64,000 bases of DNA from Isoptericola jiangsuensis (lineage in GTDB: Bacteria; Actinomycetota; Actinomycetes; Actinomycetales; Cellulomonadaceae), in contig NZ_PDJJ01000001.1 in assembly GCF_002563715.1 (NCBI RefSeq), positions 1,302,001 to 1,366,000 on the forward strand, given 5' to 3'. The notes below the pieces were generated by a model. That model had not been told where the DNA came from. It was given only the letters and a program-made list of their open reading frames with translations, and did not search any database. A program made the translations under genes and the position numbers. The first letter of the stretch is position 1, and every line of letters starts with the position of its first letter. Positions 52,305 to 60,236 of the stretch are shown in pieces.

Positions 52305-53905
52305 GGGGCGCCGTCGACGTGGTCCGCGGCGCGGTGCTGCCCCTGCCCGACGGCGGGCTGAGCGAGCCCCGCGACCTGCACCTGGCGGGCGGGCGCGTGA
52401 GCGCCGTCGTCCCGGCGGGGGCGCGCCCCGTGGCGGGCCGCGTGCTGGACGCGGGCGGGCGCATCGCGATGCCCGGCTTCGTGGACTCCCACGTCCACGC
52501 GGGCGGCGCGGTGTTCGACCCGGCGGTGCAGCTCGCGCTGCTGCGCCAGGGCGTGACGTCGATCGTGACGGGCGCGGACGGCGTCGGGTACGCGCCGTCG
52601 GACCGGGCGAGCCTGCTCTGGGCGAGCGGCTACTTCGCCGGGATCGACGGCGACCACCCGCGCTTCTCGGGCGGGACCGTGGCGGAGCTCCTGGCGACCT
52701 ACGACCGGGCGACGCCCGTCAACGTGGGCGTCCTGGTGCCGCACGGGACGGTGCGCCACCTCGTGCTCGGCACGGCGCAGCGGCGCGCGAGCACGGCCGA
52801 GGCGGAGAAGATGGCCGCGATCGCCGAGCAGGCGTTCGCCGACGGCGCCCTGGGGCTGTCCACGGGGCTGGAGTACGTGCCGGCGGCCTGGGCCGACCAG
52901 GCCGAGCTGGTGGCGCTGGCCCGGGTCGCGGCGGCGCACGACCTGCCGCACGTGTCGCACATGCGGGGCTACGAGGCGAAGGCGGCGCGCGCGTTCGCCG
53001 AGCTGCTGCGGCTGTCCGCCGAGACGGGTGTGGCGACCCACGTGTCGCACCTGCACGGCCCGGCGGACACGCTCGTGCCCATGCTCGACGCGGCGCTCGA
53101 CGACGGTCACGACGTCACGTTCGACTCCTACCCGTACCTGCGCGGCTGCTCGATCCTCGCGATGGTGGCGCTGCCGACGTGGCTGCCCCTCGCGGACCCC
53201 GACGCCACGCTGTCCGCGATCGACGCGCCGGCGCTGACGCTGCGGCTGCGCGCGCACCTGGCGGGCCTGGACGACCTGTGGCCGCGGGTGACGCTCGCCT
53301 GGGTGCCCGGGCTCGACCCGGACGAGGACGTCGCGGGGCGGCCGCTGACCGAGGTGGCGCGGCGCTGGGGCGTGAGCCCGGGCGACGCGGCGCTGCGGGT
53401 GCTGCGCGCGTCCCGACTGCGGGCGAGCTGCGTGTTCGCGCAGCCGCCGACGAACAGCGAGGAGTCGGTGCGCAGGCTCGCCACGCACCGCGCGCACCTC
53501 GGCGGCTCGGACGCGATCTACCAGCCGGTGGGCGCCGACGCGGCCCAGGGCAGGCCGCACCCGCGCGGCTGGGGGGCGTTCGCCCGGTTCCTGCGCGAGC
53601 GGGTGCTGGAGTCCGGCGACTGGTCGTGGCACGACGCGGCGGAGCACCTGTCGGGGCGGGCGGCCCGTCGCTTCCGCCTGGAGGGCCGGGGCTCCCTGGT
53701 GCCCGGGTCGGTCGCCGACGTCGTCCTGGTGGACCCGGCGACGCTCGCGGACCGCGCCACGTACGACGCCCCCCGCGTCCCGGCGACGGGCGTCGACGAC
53801 GTCCTGGTCGCCGGGGTCCCGGTACTGGTGGACGGCGTGGCGACGCGGTCCCGTCCGGGCCGGGCGCTGCGACCGGGCGGCCCGGACGGGGCGGACCGGG
53901 CGTGA
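52301..53905 (+). CDS. N-acyl-D-amino-acid deacylase (amidohydrolase superfamily)
   Basis: A 534-residue metal hydrolase. The N-terminal beta-sandwich and entry strand give PGFVDSHVHAGG with the metal histidines. GALGLSTGLEYVP is a segment typical of D-aminoacylases. VSHMRGYE and VATHVSHLHG provide further metal contacts, and the C-terminal strand LVPGSVADVVLVDPATL completes the sandwich. It probably removes acetyl groups from N-acetyl-D-amino acids. Coupling to a hexosaminidase (GTGA) and to a D-amino-acid lyase supports this. Confidence 0.88.
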   Translation: MRGAVDVVRGAVLPLPDGGLSEPRDLHLAGGRVSAVVPAGARPVAGRVLDAGGRIAMPGFVDSHVHAGGAVFDPAVQLALLRQGVTSIVTGADGVGYAPSDRASLLWASGYFAGIDGDHPRFSGGTVAELLATYDRATPVNVGVLVPHGTVRHLVLGTAQRRASTAEAEKMAAIAEQAFADGALGLSTGLEYVPAAWADQAELVALARVAAAHDLPHVSHMRGYEAKAARAFAELLRLSAETGVATHVSHLHGPADTLVPMLDAALDDGHDVTFDSYPYLRGCSILAMVALPTWLPLADPDATLSAIDAPALTLRLRAHLAGLDDLWPRVTLAWVPGLDPDEDVAGRPLTEVARRWGVSPGDAALRVLRASRLRASCVFAQPPTNSEESVRRLATHRAHLGGSDAIYQPVGADAAQGRPHPRGWGAFARFLRERVLESGDWSWHDAAEHLSGRAARRFRLEGRGSLVPGSVADVVLVDPATLADRATYDAPRVPATGVDDVLVAGVPVLVDGVATRSRPGRALRPGGPDGADRA

Positions 53906-53919
53906 GGCAGGCTGAGAGC

Positions 53920-55059
53920 ATGAGGATCGACGACCCGGGCCGCTCGTGGCCGCTGCTGACCCTGGACCGCGACGCGGTGGAGCACAACGTGGCGACGGTC
54001 GCGGAGGTGATGGCGTCCCGCGGCGTCGACCATGCGCCGCACGTCAAGACGCACCTGTCGCGCGGACTGTGGGAGCGGCAGGCCGCGGCGGGCGCGTGGG
54101 GTGCGACGGTGGCGACGCCGACGCAGCTCGCGACGGTCCTGGGCTGGGGCGTGCGCCGCGCGTTCCTGGCGAACGAGCTGGTGGACCCGCGCGACGCCGC
54201 GTGGCTGCGGGGCGTGCTGGACGACGACGGCGCCGACGAGGTCTGGGTGTACGTCGACTCCGCGCACGGCGTCCGCACGCTGGCCGCCGCGTTCGACGGT
54301 GCCCCGCACGACCGGCTGGGCGTGCTCGTCGAGCTCGGCGTCCCGGGCGGGCGGACGGGCGTGCGCGGCGTGGACGCCGCGGTGGCGCTGGCGCACGACC
54401 TGGTCGCGGCGGGGCTGCGGCTGGTCGGCGTCGCGGGCTACGAGGGTCCGGCGGCGTCGGGCCCCGACCCGCGGGCGGGCGTGGCCCGGTGGTGCGCGGA
54501 CCTCCTCGCCGCGGCTGACGGGCTCCGGGCGTCGATCGACGGGCCGGTGGTGGTCAGCGCGGGCGGCAGCGCGTTCGCCGACGTCGTCCTGGACGCGCTG
54601 GCGGACCGGGCGGGCGTCCGTGCGGTGCTGCGGTCCGGTGCGTACGTCACGCACGACCACGGTCACTACCTGCGCGCGGACCCGTGGACGCGGCTGGGGG
54701 CCGAGGCCCTGCGTCCCGCGATCACGGTGTGGGCGTCGGTGCTGTCCGCGCCCGAGCCCGGACGCGCGGTGTGCGCGATGGGCCGCCGGGACGTCTCGTT
54801 CGACATCGACCTGCCGTTCCCGCTGCGGGTGCACCCCGTGGACGCCGCCGGCCGGCTCGGGCCGGGGCGGCCGGTGACCGCCACCGTGACGGCGCTCGAC
54901 GACCAGCACGCCTACCTCGAGGTGCCCGACGACGACCTCGCCCCCGGCGAGGTGGTCGCGTTCGGCGTCTCGCACCCCTGCACGACCCTGGACAAGCACC
55001 GTTCGGGCCTGCTCGTCGACGGCCCGGAGGTCGTCGCCGAGCTCGCCCTCGAGCTCTGA
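53920..55059 (+). CDS. D-threonine aldolase / D-serine dehydratase-like PLP enzyme (DSD1 type)
   Basis: A 379-residue fold-type III PLP enzyme. The Schiff-base lysine is Lys43 in APHVKTHLS within an alanine-racemase-like barrel. The C-terminal domain carries the metal site SHPCTT (His352, Cys354) of the DSD1/D-threonine aldolase family. It should cleave or deaminate D-threonine or D-serine released by the preceding deacylase. It starts 14 bp after that gene. Dehydratase and aldolase activities cannot be separated from sequence alone. Confidence 0.87.
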   Translation: MRIDDPGRSWPLLTLDRDAVEHNVATVAEVMASRGVDHAPHVKTHLSRGLWERQAAAGAWGATVATPTQLATVLGWGVRRAFLANELVDPRDAAWLRGVLDDDGADEVWVYVDSAHGVRTLAAAFDGAPHDRLGVLVELGVPGGRTGVRGVDAAVALAHDLVAAGLRLVGVAGYEGPAASGPDPRAGVARWCADLLAAADGLRASIDGPVVVSAGGSAFADVVLDALADRAGVRAVLRSGAYVTHDHGHYLRADPWTRLGAEALRPAITVWASVLSAPEPGRAVCAMGRRDVSFDIDLPFPLRVHPVDAAGRLGPGRPVTATVTALDDQHAYLEVPDDDLAPGEVVAFGVSHPCTTLDKHRSGLLVDGPEVVAELALEL

Positions 55060-55068
55060 GGAGGAGCG

Positions 55069-55479
55069 ATGAGCAAGACCCCCATCAGCACGCCCCACGC
55101 ACCGGCGCCCGCCCACACCTTCCACCAGGGGGTGCGGCGTGGCCCGTTCCTCCAGGTGTCGGGGCAGGGGCCGGTCGACCCGGCGTCGGGGGAGTACCTG
55201 CACCCGGGCGACGTGGCCGCGCAGACCACCCGCACGCTGGAGAACGTCCGGGCGATCGTGGAGGCGGGCGGCGCCACGTTCGACGACGTGATGATGCTGC
55301 GCGTGTACCTGACGACGCGGGACGACTTCGCGGCGATGAACGAGGCCTACGGCGCGTTCGTGCAGGAGCACTGCCCGTCCGGCGTGCTGCCGTCGCGCAC
55401 CACCGTCATGACGGGGCTGCCGCGGGAGGAGATGCTGGTCGAGATCGACGCCTTCGCGGTGGTCGACGACCAGGCCTGA
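55069..55479 (+). CDS. RidA family reactive-imine deaminase
   Basis: A 136-residue trimeric RidA/YjgF protein. Conserved pieces are FLQVSGQGPVDPASG, the TLENVRAIVEAGGATFDDV helix, and SRTTVMTGLPREEMLVEID, in which the Arg binds the substrate carboxylate. It hydrolyses 2-aminoacrylate and related enamines produced by PLP dehydratases, which fits its place directly after the DSD1-type gene. A GAGGAG ribosome site precedes the ATG. Confidence 0.92.
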   Translation: MSKTPISTPHAPAPAHTFHQGVRRGPFLQVSGQGPVDPASGEYLHPGDVAAQTTRTLENVRAIVEAGGATFDDVMMLRVYLTTRDDFAAMNEAYGAFVQEHCPSGVLPSRTTVMTGLPREEMLVEIDAFAVVDDQA

Positions 55480-55490
55480 CGAAGGGGGCC

Positions 55491-55518
55491 GCCGGGGCGG
55501 GGTGACGCCCGCCCCGGC
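55491..55518. terminator. Bidirectional hairpin between ridA-like and DUF4349 genes
   Basis: A perfect 11-bp stem (GCCGGGGCGGG with CCCGCCCCGGC) and a GTGACG loop, 11 bp after one stop and 7 bp from the facing one. Confidence 0.75.
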
Positions 55519-55525
55519 GACACGT

Positions 55526-56476
55526 CTACGGGGTGAGCGCGGGCTCGCGCTCGGGGTCCTGCACGGGGGCCCCGGGGGCGGGCCCGTCGTCGTCCCCGGG
55601 ACCGTGGTCCCCGCCGCCGGGCCCGGTGGGCGGCGTGGCCCGGCGGCGGCGCACCAGCCGGTAGACGACGTAGGCCGCGGCGACGGGCAGGAGCCAGGGC
55701 AGCAGCACGCCGACGACGAGGACGACGGTGCCGACGGTCGCGACGAGCGCCGCCCACCCGGTGCCGAGCCCGTCGACGAACCCGCTGCGCGGCGCGGCGA
55801 CGGGGGCCGAGGTGGCGGTGACGGAGATGTCGATGGTGGACATCGCGACCTGGTCGCTGAGCGCCTCGCGCTGGGCGACGAGCGAGTCGAGGTCGGTCTG
55901 GCGCGCCGCCAGCTCGCGCTCGACGTCGAGCAGGTCCGCGGTGGTGGCCGCCGAGCCCATGAGCTCGGTGAGCCGGGTGGTGGAGGTCGTCAGCGCGGAG
56001 ATCCGGGCGTCGAGGTCCTGGCCCTGGCTGGTGACGTCCTGGCGGCCGATCTCGACGCGGCGCAGCTCGGCGACGTCCGCGAGCGCGTCGACGGTGCCGG
56101 TGGTGAGGTCGACGGGCAGGCGGGCGGTGGCCGAGGCGTAGCCGGGCTCGCCGTCGGTGCCGGGGGACTCGACGAGGTTCTCGATGCGCCCGCCCGCCTG
56201 CTCGACCATGCGGACGATCTCGTCGATCGTCGCCACGGGGTCGTCGGCCACGAGCTCGGCCCAGCCGGTGACGACGACCTCGCGGTCGACGACCGCGCTC
56301 TCCTCGTCGGCGGCGCCGGGGGCGACGGAGGCGGCGGCCCCGGCGTCCTGCTGGGCGACGGAGCCGCCGGACTCCGCGGTGCTCTCGTCGGCGCCGGACC
56401 CCGAGCAGGCGGCGAGGGCGAGCGTGATCAGCAGCGCGAGGGCCGTGCCGGCGACCGGGCGCGCGGGAGACGTCAT
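55526..56476 (-). CDS. DUF4349 domain lipoprotein
   Basis: A 316-residue envelope protein. The signal peptide ends in a lipobox LAAC with Cys24. A Ser/Ala/Gly-rich spacer leads to the DUF4349 region (about 62-220), including a coiled coil (LDVERELAARQTDLDSLVAQ). A transmembrane helix lies at about 238-270 and a Pro/Gly-rich cytoplasmic tail ends the protein. Lipid anchor and C-terminal helix together would hold the domain as a loop on the outer face. Function unknown. Confidence 0.88.
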   Translation of the reverse strand: MTSPARPVAGTALALLITLALAACSGSGADESTAESGGSVAQQDAGAAASVAPGAADEESAVVDREVVVTGWAELVADDPVATIDEIVRMVEQAGGRIENLVESPGTDGEPGYASATARLPVDLTTGTVDALADVAELRRVEIGRQDVTSQGQDLDARISALTTSTTRLTELMGSAATTADLLDVERELAARQTDLDSLVAQREALSDQVAMSTIDISVTATSAPVAAPRSGFVDGLGTGWAALVATVGTVVLVVGVLLPWLLPVAAAYVVYRLVRRRRATPPTGPGGGDHGPGDDDGPAPGAPVQDPEREPALTP

Positions 56477-56482
56477 GGGTCG

Positions 56483-56488
56483 ACTCTA
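56483..56488 (-). promoter_or_regulatory. -10 hexamer for the DUF4349 gene
   Basis: TAGAGT on the minus strand, 6 bp before the ATG. Confidence 0.5.
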
Positions 56489-56625
56489 GGGCGCTGACCT
56501 GCTGGGACGGCGGGGCTGGTGCCGATCGTGATGGGACCGTGCCATGGTCGTGACCTGCGCGCGTCCTGCGCGCCGCGCACCCGGAGTAACGATCCGATAA
56601 CGAAGGAGTGCGGACATTGACCGAG

Positions 56626-56652
56626 GCTTGTAAGGACGGTGTACTAACAAAC
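56626..56652 (+). promoter_or_regulatory. Inverted repeat at the ROK regulator promoter, probable autoregulatory operator
   Basis: GCTTGTAAG and CTAACAAAC are inverted repeats matching at 7 of 9 positions across 9 bp. The right arm abuts the ATG and covers the TACTAA -10 (56642-56647). TTGACC at 56617-56622 is a possible -35. A dimeric ROK protein fits such a site. Confidence 0.55.
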
Positions 56653-57807
56653 ATGACCACGACGACGACACGTCCCGGCCGACGAGGGCTGGGCAACGGT
56701 CTGCGCGCCACCTCGAAGGTGCTCCCCGAGCACGCTCGCGCGCACAACCGGTCCCTCGTGCTCCAGCACCTCTTCCACGAGGGCCCCACCTCCCGCGCCG
56801 ACCTCGCGCGGGCCACCGGGCTCACCCGCGTCACCATCTCCGACCTCGTCAACGTCCTCCTCGCGGAGGCGCTCGTCGAGGAGCTCGGCACGCAGCCCGG
56901 CCGCCGGGTCGGCAAGCCCGCCATCCTCGTCGGGATGCGCACCGACGCCTACCAGATCGTCGCGCTCGACCTGTCCGACGACACCGTGCTGCGCGGCGCG
57001 GTCCTCACCCTGACGGGCGAGGCCGTCGAGCGCCAGTCGCTCGCGGTGGACGGCCGTCGCGGGGACGACCTCGTCGACCTCCTCGGCCGGTTCGCCCGTC
57101 GCCTCGTCGCCGCCGCGACCCGCCCCGTCATCGGCATCGGCGTCGGCTCGCCCGGCGTCGTGGACCCGTCGGGCCGCGTCGTCGAGGCGCCCAACGTCGA
57201 GTGGACCGACCTGCCGCTCGCCGCCGTGCTGAGCGACCGTCTCGGCCTGCCCGTCCACGTCGCCAACGACGCCAACTCCGCCGCCCTGGCCGAGTACACC
57301 TACGGCGGTGCCACCGGGTCCACGCTCGTCCTCACGGTCGGCAAGGGCGTCGGTGCCGGGGTCATGGTCGACGGCGCGCGCGTCCACGGGGCGCGGGACG
57401 CCGCCGGCGAGCTCGGCCACGTCACGGTCGTCGACACCGGCGGCGAGGTGTGCGCCTGCGGTCGCACCGGCTGCCTGGAGACGGTGCTGTCCGCGCCCGC
57501 GCTGCGCCGCGCGGTCGAGGGCCTCGACGACGCCGCCGCCGACGCCGTCCTGGCGGACGTCGGGCAGACCCTCGGTCGTGTCCTCGCCCCGGTGGTCAGC
57601 GTGCTCGACCTGCGCGAGGTGATCCTCGCGGGGCCGCCGGAGCTCCTGGCCGGCCCGCTGGGCGAGGCCGCGCTGGCGACCATCACCGCTCGCACCATGC
57701 CCACCATCGCGGCCGGCCTGGAGCTGCGCATGTCCACCCTCGACGACGACGCCGTCCTGGCCGGGGCCGCCGTCCTCGTGCTCGGGGCGCAGCTCGGAGT
57801 CTCCTGA
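56653..57807 (+). CDS. ROK family transcriptional repressor
   Basis: A 384-residue regulator. The N-terminal winged helix (about 30-90) has TSRADLARATGLTRVTISDLV. The ROK sugar-binding domain follows, with PVIGIGVGSPGVVD, VHVANDANSAALAEY and GAAGELGHV-like residues, and the zinc motif CACGRTGCLE. The N-terminal DNA-binding part distinguishes it from the ROK kinase downstream. The Asp-Gly-Gly-Thr-Lys-type ATP loop of kinases is absent. It lies just upstream of the transporter operon and is its likely controller, with an amino sugar as effector. Confidence 0.92.
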   Translation: MTTTTTRPGRRGLGNGLRATSKVLPEHARAHNRSLVLQHLFHEGPTSRADLARATGLTRVTISDLVNVLLAEALVEELGTQPGRRVGKPAILVGMRTDAYQIVALDLSDDTVLRGAVLTLTGEAVERQSLAVDGRRGDDLVDLLGRFARRLVAAATRPVIGIGVGSPGVVDPSGRVVEAPNVEWTDLPLAAVLSDRLGLPVHVANDANSAALAEYTYGGATGSTLVLTVGKGVGAGVMVDGARVHGARDAAGELGHVTVVDTGGEVCACGRTGCLETVLSAPALRRAVEGLDDAAADAVLADVGQTLGRVLAPVVSVLDLREVILAGPPELLAGPLGEAALATITARTMPTIAAGLELRMSTLDDDAVLAGAAVLVLGAQLGVS

Positions 57808-57839
57808 TCCCCCCGACCCCCAACCCCCGCCGGACGGCT

Positions 57840-57851
57840 CGGCTCGAGCCG
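57840..57851 (+). promoter_or_regulatory. 12-bp palindrome before the first binding-protein gene
   Basis: CGGCTCGAGCCG, a perfect palindrome 28 bp before the start. It could be a repressor site or a small hairpin in the intercistronic stretch. GC-rich palindromes occur by chance in this genome, so support is weak. Confidence 0.25.
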
Positions 57852-57879
57852 CCCGACACCCAGTGAGAGGAAATCCCCA

Positions 57880-59217
57880 GTGAAGAGGAACCGTCTCGTC
57901 GCCGCGACCGCGGCGTCGACCATCACCCTGGCGCTCACGCTCACCGCGTGCTCGTCCGAGTCCGAGGCCCCGGCGGAGTCCGAGGAGACCACGGCGGCCG
58001 AGGTCGAGCCCGGCGACATCACCCTGTGGGTCGCCGGTGGCGACACGCCGGAGCCGCTGCGCGAGTACCTCGTCGAGACCTTCGAGTCCGAGAACCCCGG
58101 CTCGAGCCTCACCATCGAGCAGCAGGACTGGACCGACCTCGTCACCAAGCTGACGACGGCCCTGCCCGACGCCGCGAACACCCCGGACGTCGTCGAGCTC
58201 GGCAACACGCAGGCGCCGACCTTCACCTACGCGGGCGCGTTCCGCGAGATCTCCCCGGAGCTCTACGAGGAGCTCGGCGGCGAGAACCTGCTGCAGTCCT
58301 TCGTGGACGCCGGTTCGGTGGACGACACCGTCTACGCCCTGCCGTACTACTTCGGCTCGCGCTACATGTTCTACCGCGCGGACGTCTGGGAGAAGGCCGG
58401 GGTCGAGGTCCCGACCACGCTCGAGGAGTTCGGCACCGCGGTCAACGAGCTCAAGACCAAGAACATGTCCGGCTTCGCCCTGGGCGGCCAGGACTGGCGC
58501 AACGGCATCTCCTGGGTGTTCGCGAACGGCGGCGAGCTCGCCGTCAAGGAGGGCGACCAGTGGGTCTCCACCCTGTCCGACCCGAACACGGTCGCGGGCC
58601 TGGAGCAGTGGCAGGACGTCTACTCCGCCTCGAACCTGCCGGCGACCGAGCGTGACGTCGCCTACTGGGACTTCCTGAACGACGCCGAGGACGGTGGCGA
58701 CCCCGCCGCCGCGACCATCATGGCGCCGGGCTGGGCCCGCTGGTCCATCGGTGACCTCACCACCAACGACGACGGTGACGAGGTCCGCGACGGCATGGCG
58801 GACGAGTCCAAGTTCGACATCTTCGCCCTGCCGGGTGTCGACGGCGGCCTGGCCCCGGTCTTCGCCGGTGGTTCGAACCTCGCCATCTCGGCGCAGTCGC
58901 AGCACCCGGAGCTCTCCGAGAACCTCCTGCGGATCATCTACTCGGAGGAGTACCAGACCCTCCTCGCCGAGAACGGTCTCGGTCCGGCCAACACCGAGTA
59001 CACCGACGTGATGGCCACCGACAAGTTCGGTGAGGTCACCGTCGAGACCGCCAAGGCCTCGAAGCTCACCCCGGCCGCCCCGGGCTGGGCCGCCATCGAG
59101 GGTGCCTTCGTCTACGAGGAGCTCTTCCAGAAGATCGCCGAGGGTGGTGACGTGACCGCTCTCGCCACCGAGTACGACGAGAAGCTCACGCCGATGCTCA
59201 ACGGCCAGGCCGGCTGA
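57880..59217 (+). CDS. Sugar ABC transporter substrate-binding lipoprotein, paralogue 1
   Basis: A 445-residue family 1 solute-binding protein. The lipobox LTAC places the acylated Cys at residue 24, followed by an acidic spacer. The mature part contains LGNTQAPTFTYAGAFREI, ALPYYFGSRYMFYR and the hinge segment GGQDWRNGISWVFANGGELA. GAGAGGAAA is the ribosome site. The codons lean toward GGT and GAG, as in strongly expressed genes. A hairpin separates it from the permeases. Neighbouring amino-sugar genes suggest GlcNAc or chitobiose as ligand. Confidence 0.92.
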   Translation: MKRNRLVAATAASTITLALTLTACSSESEAPAESEETTAAEVEPGDITLWVAGGDTPEPLREYLVETFESENPGSSLTIEQQDWTDLVTKLTTALPDAANTPDVVELGNTQAPTFTYAGAFREISPELYEELGGENLLQSFVDAGSVDDTVYALPYYFGSRYMFYRADVWEKAGVEVPTTLEEFGTAVNELKTKNMSGFALGGQDWRNGISWVFANGGELAVKEGDQWVSTLSDPNTVAGLEQWQDVYSASNLPATERDVAYWDFLNDAEDGGDPAAATIMAPGWARWSIGDLTTNDDGDEVRDGMADESKFDIFALPGVDGGLAPVFAGGSNLAISAQSQHPELSENLLRIIYSEEYQTLLAENGLGPANTEYTDVMATDKFGEVTVETAKASKLTPAAPGWAAIEGAFVYEELFQKIAEGGDVTALATEYDEKLTPMLNGQAG

Positions 59218-59238
59218 CGCCGACCGACACCCCTCCGT

Positions 59239-59267
59239 GGGCGGGGCGGCGACCCGTCGCCCCGCCC
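59239..59267 (+). terminator. Intercistronic hairpin between binding protein and permeases
   Basis: A 13-bp stem (59239-59251 with 59255-59267, one G-U pair) and a three-base loop, 21 bp after the binding-protein stop and 27 bp before the permease start. It probably attenuates transcription or protects upstream mRNA, so that binding protein exceeds permease. Confidence 0.7.
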
Positions 59268-59294
59268 TCGGTACGACCGGAGAAGGACCCTCGT

Positions 59295-60236
59295 ATGACC
59301 AGTCCCGCGCAGGCAGCGCCCCAGGCGCCGGCGGTGGAGATCCGGCACCGACGCCGCCCCGTCGTCCCGTACATCCTGCTGATCCCGTCCGTGGTGGCGC
59401 TGCTCGTCGGCCTCGGCTATCCCGTCTACTGGCAGGTCGTCACCTCCATGCAGGAGTTCGGTCTCCTGCAGCAGTTCGGTGCGCCGCCGACCTTCGTCGG
59501 GCTGGACAACTACGTCCGCATCTTCACCGACGAGCGACTGTGGATCGTCGTCGGCCGGTCGATCGTCTTCTGCCTGGTCAACGCCTTCGTCACGGTCGCC
59601 GTGGGCATGGGTCTCGCCCTGCTCATGCGTGCCGTGCACGGCGCGGTGCGCATCACCATCCAGATCGCGCTGCTGCTCGCGTGGGCGACCCCGATGGTCG
59701 CCGCCGTCACCGTCTTCCGGTGGCTGTTCGACTACCGCACCGGTGTCGTCAACTACCTCCTGCAGAACGTCGGCGTCACGCCGCCGCACGGCGGCGCCTG
59801 GCTCTCGGACCCCCTGACGTTCTTCGTCGTCGCGTCCCTGGTCATCATCTGGATGTCCGTGCCGTTCGTCGCGATGTCCGTCTACGCGGGCCTCACGCAG
59901 GTCTCCGAGGAGATGCTCGAGGCCGCGCGCCTCGACGGCGCCAACGGTGGCCAGATCCTGCGCCACATCCTCCTGCCCCTGGTCCGCCCGGTGCTCGCGA
60001 TCGTCCTGCTGCTGCAGATCATCTGGGACCTGCGCGTCTTCGCCCAGATCCGCCTGCTCCAGGACGCCGGCGCCCCGGTCTCGGAGACCAACCTCCTGGG
60101 CAACTTCATCTACGAGCTCGGTATCGGCCAGCAGGACTTCGCCGGTGCCGCCGCCGTCTCGATCTTCGTCCTGCTGCTGACCGTCGTGCTCTCCGCGCCG
60201 TACGTCCGTAGCCTCATGAAGGAGGACGCAGCATGA
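59295..60236 (+). CDS. Sugar ABC transporter permease, first subunit (MalF-like)
   Basis: A 313-residue permease with six helices. The EAA loop that contacts the ATPase reads EAARLDGANGGQILRHILLP. A short polar N-terminus with RHRRRP precedes helix 1. It overlaps the second permease by four bases. No ATPase gene is present in the locus, so a shared MsiK-type ATPase is expected elsewhere. Confidence 0.93.
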   Translation: MTSPAQAAPQAPAVEIRHRRRPVVPYILLIPSVVALLVGLGYPVYWQVVTSMQEFGLLQQFGAPPTFVGLDNYVRIFTDERLWIVVGRSIVFCLVNAFVTVAVGMGLALLMRAVHGAVRITIQIALLLAWATPMVAAVTVFRWLFDYRTGVVNYLLQNVGVTPPHGGAWLSDPLTFFVVASLVIIWMSVPFVAMSVYAGLTQVSEEMLEAARLDGANGGQILRHILLPLVRPVLAIVLLLQIIWDLRVFAQIRLLQDAGAPVSETNLLGNFIYELGIGQQDFAGAAAVSIFVLLLTVVLSAPYVRSLMKEDAA

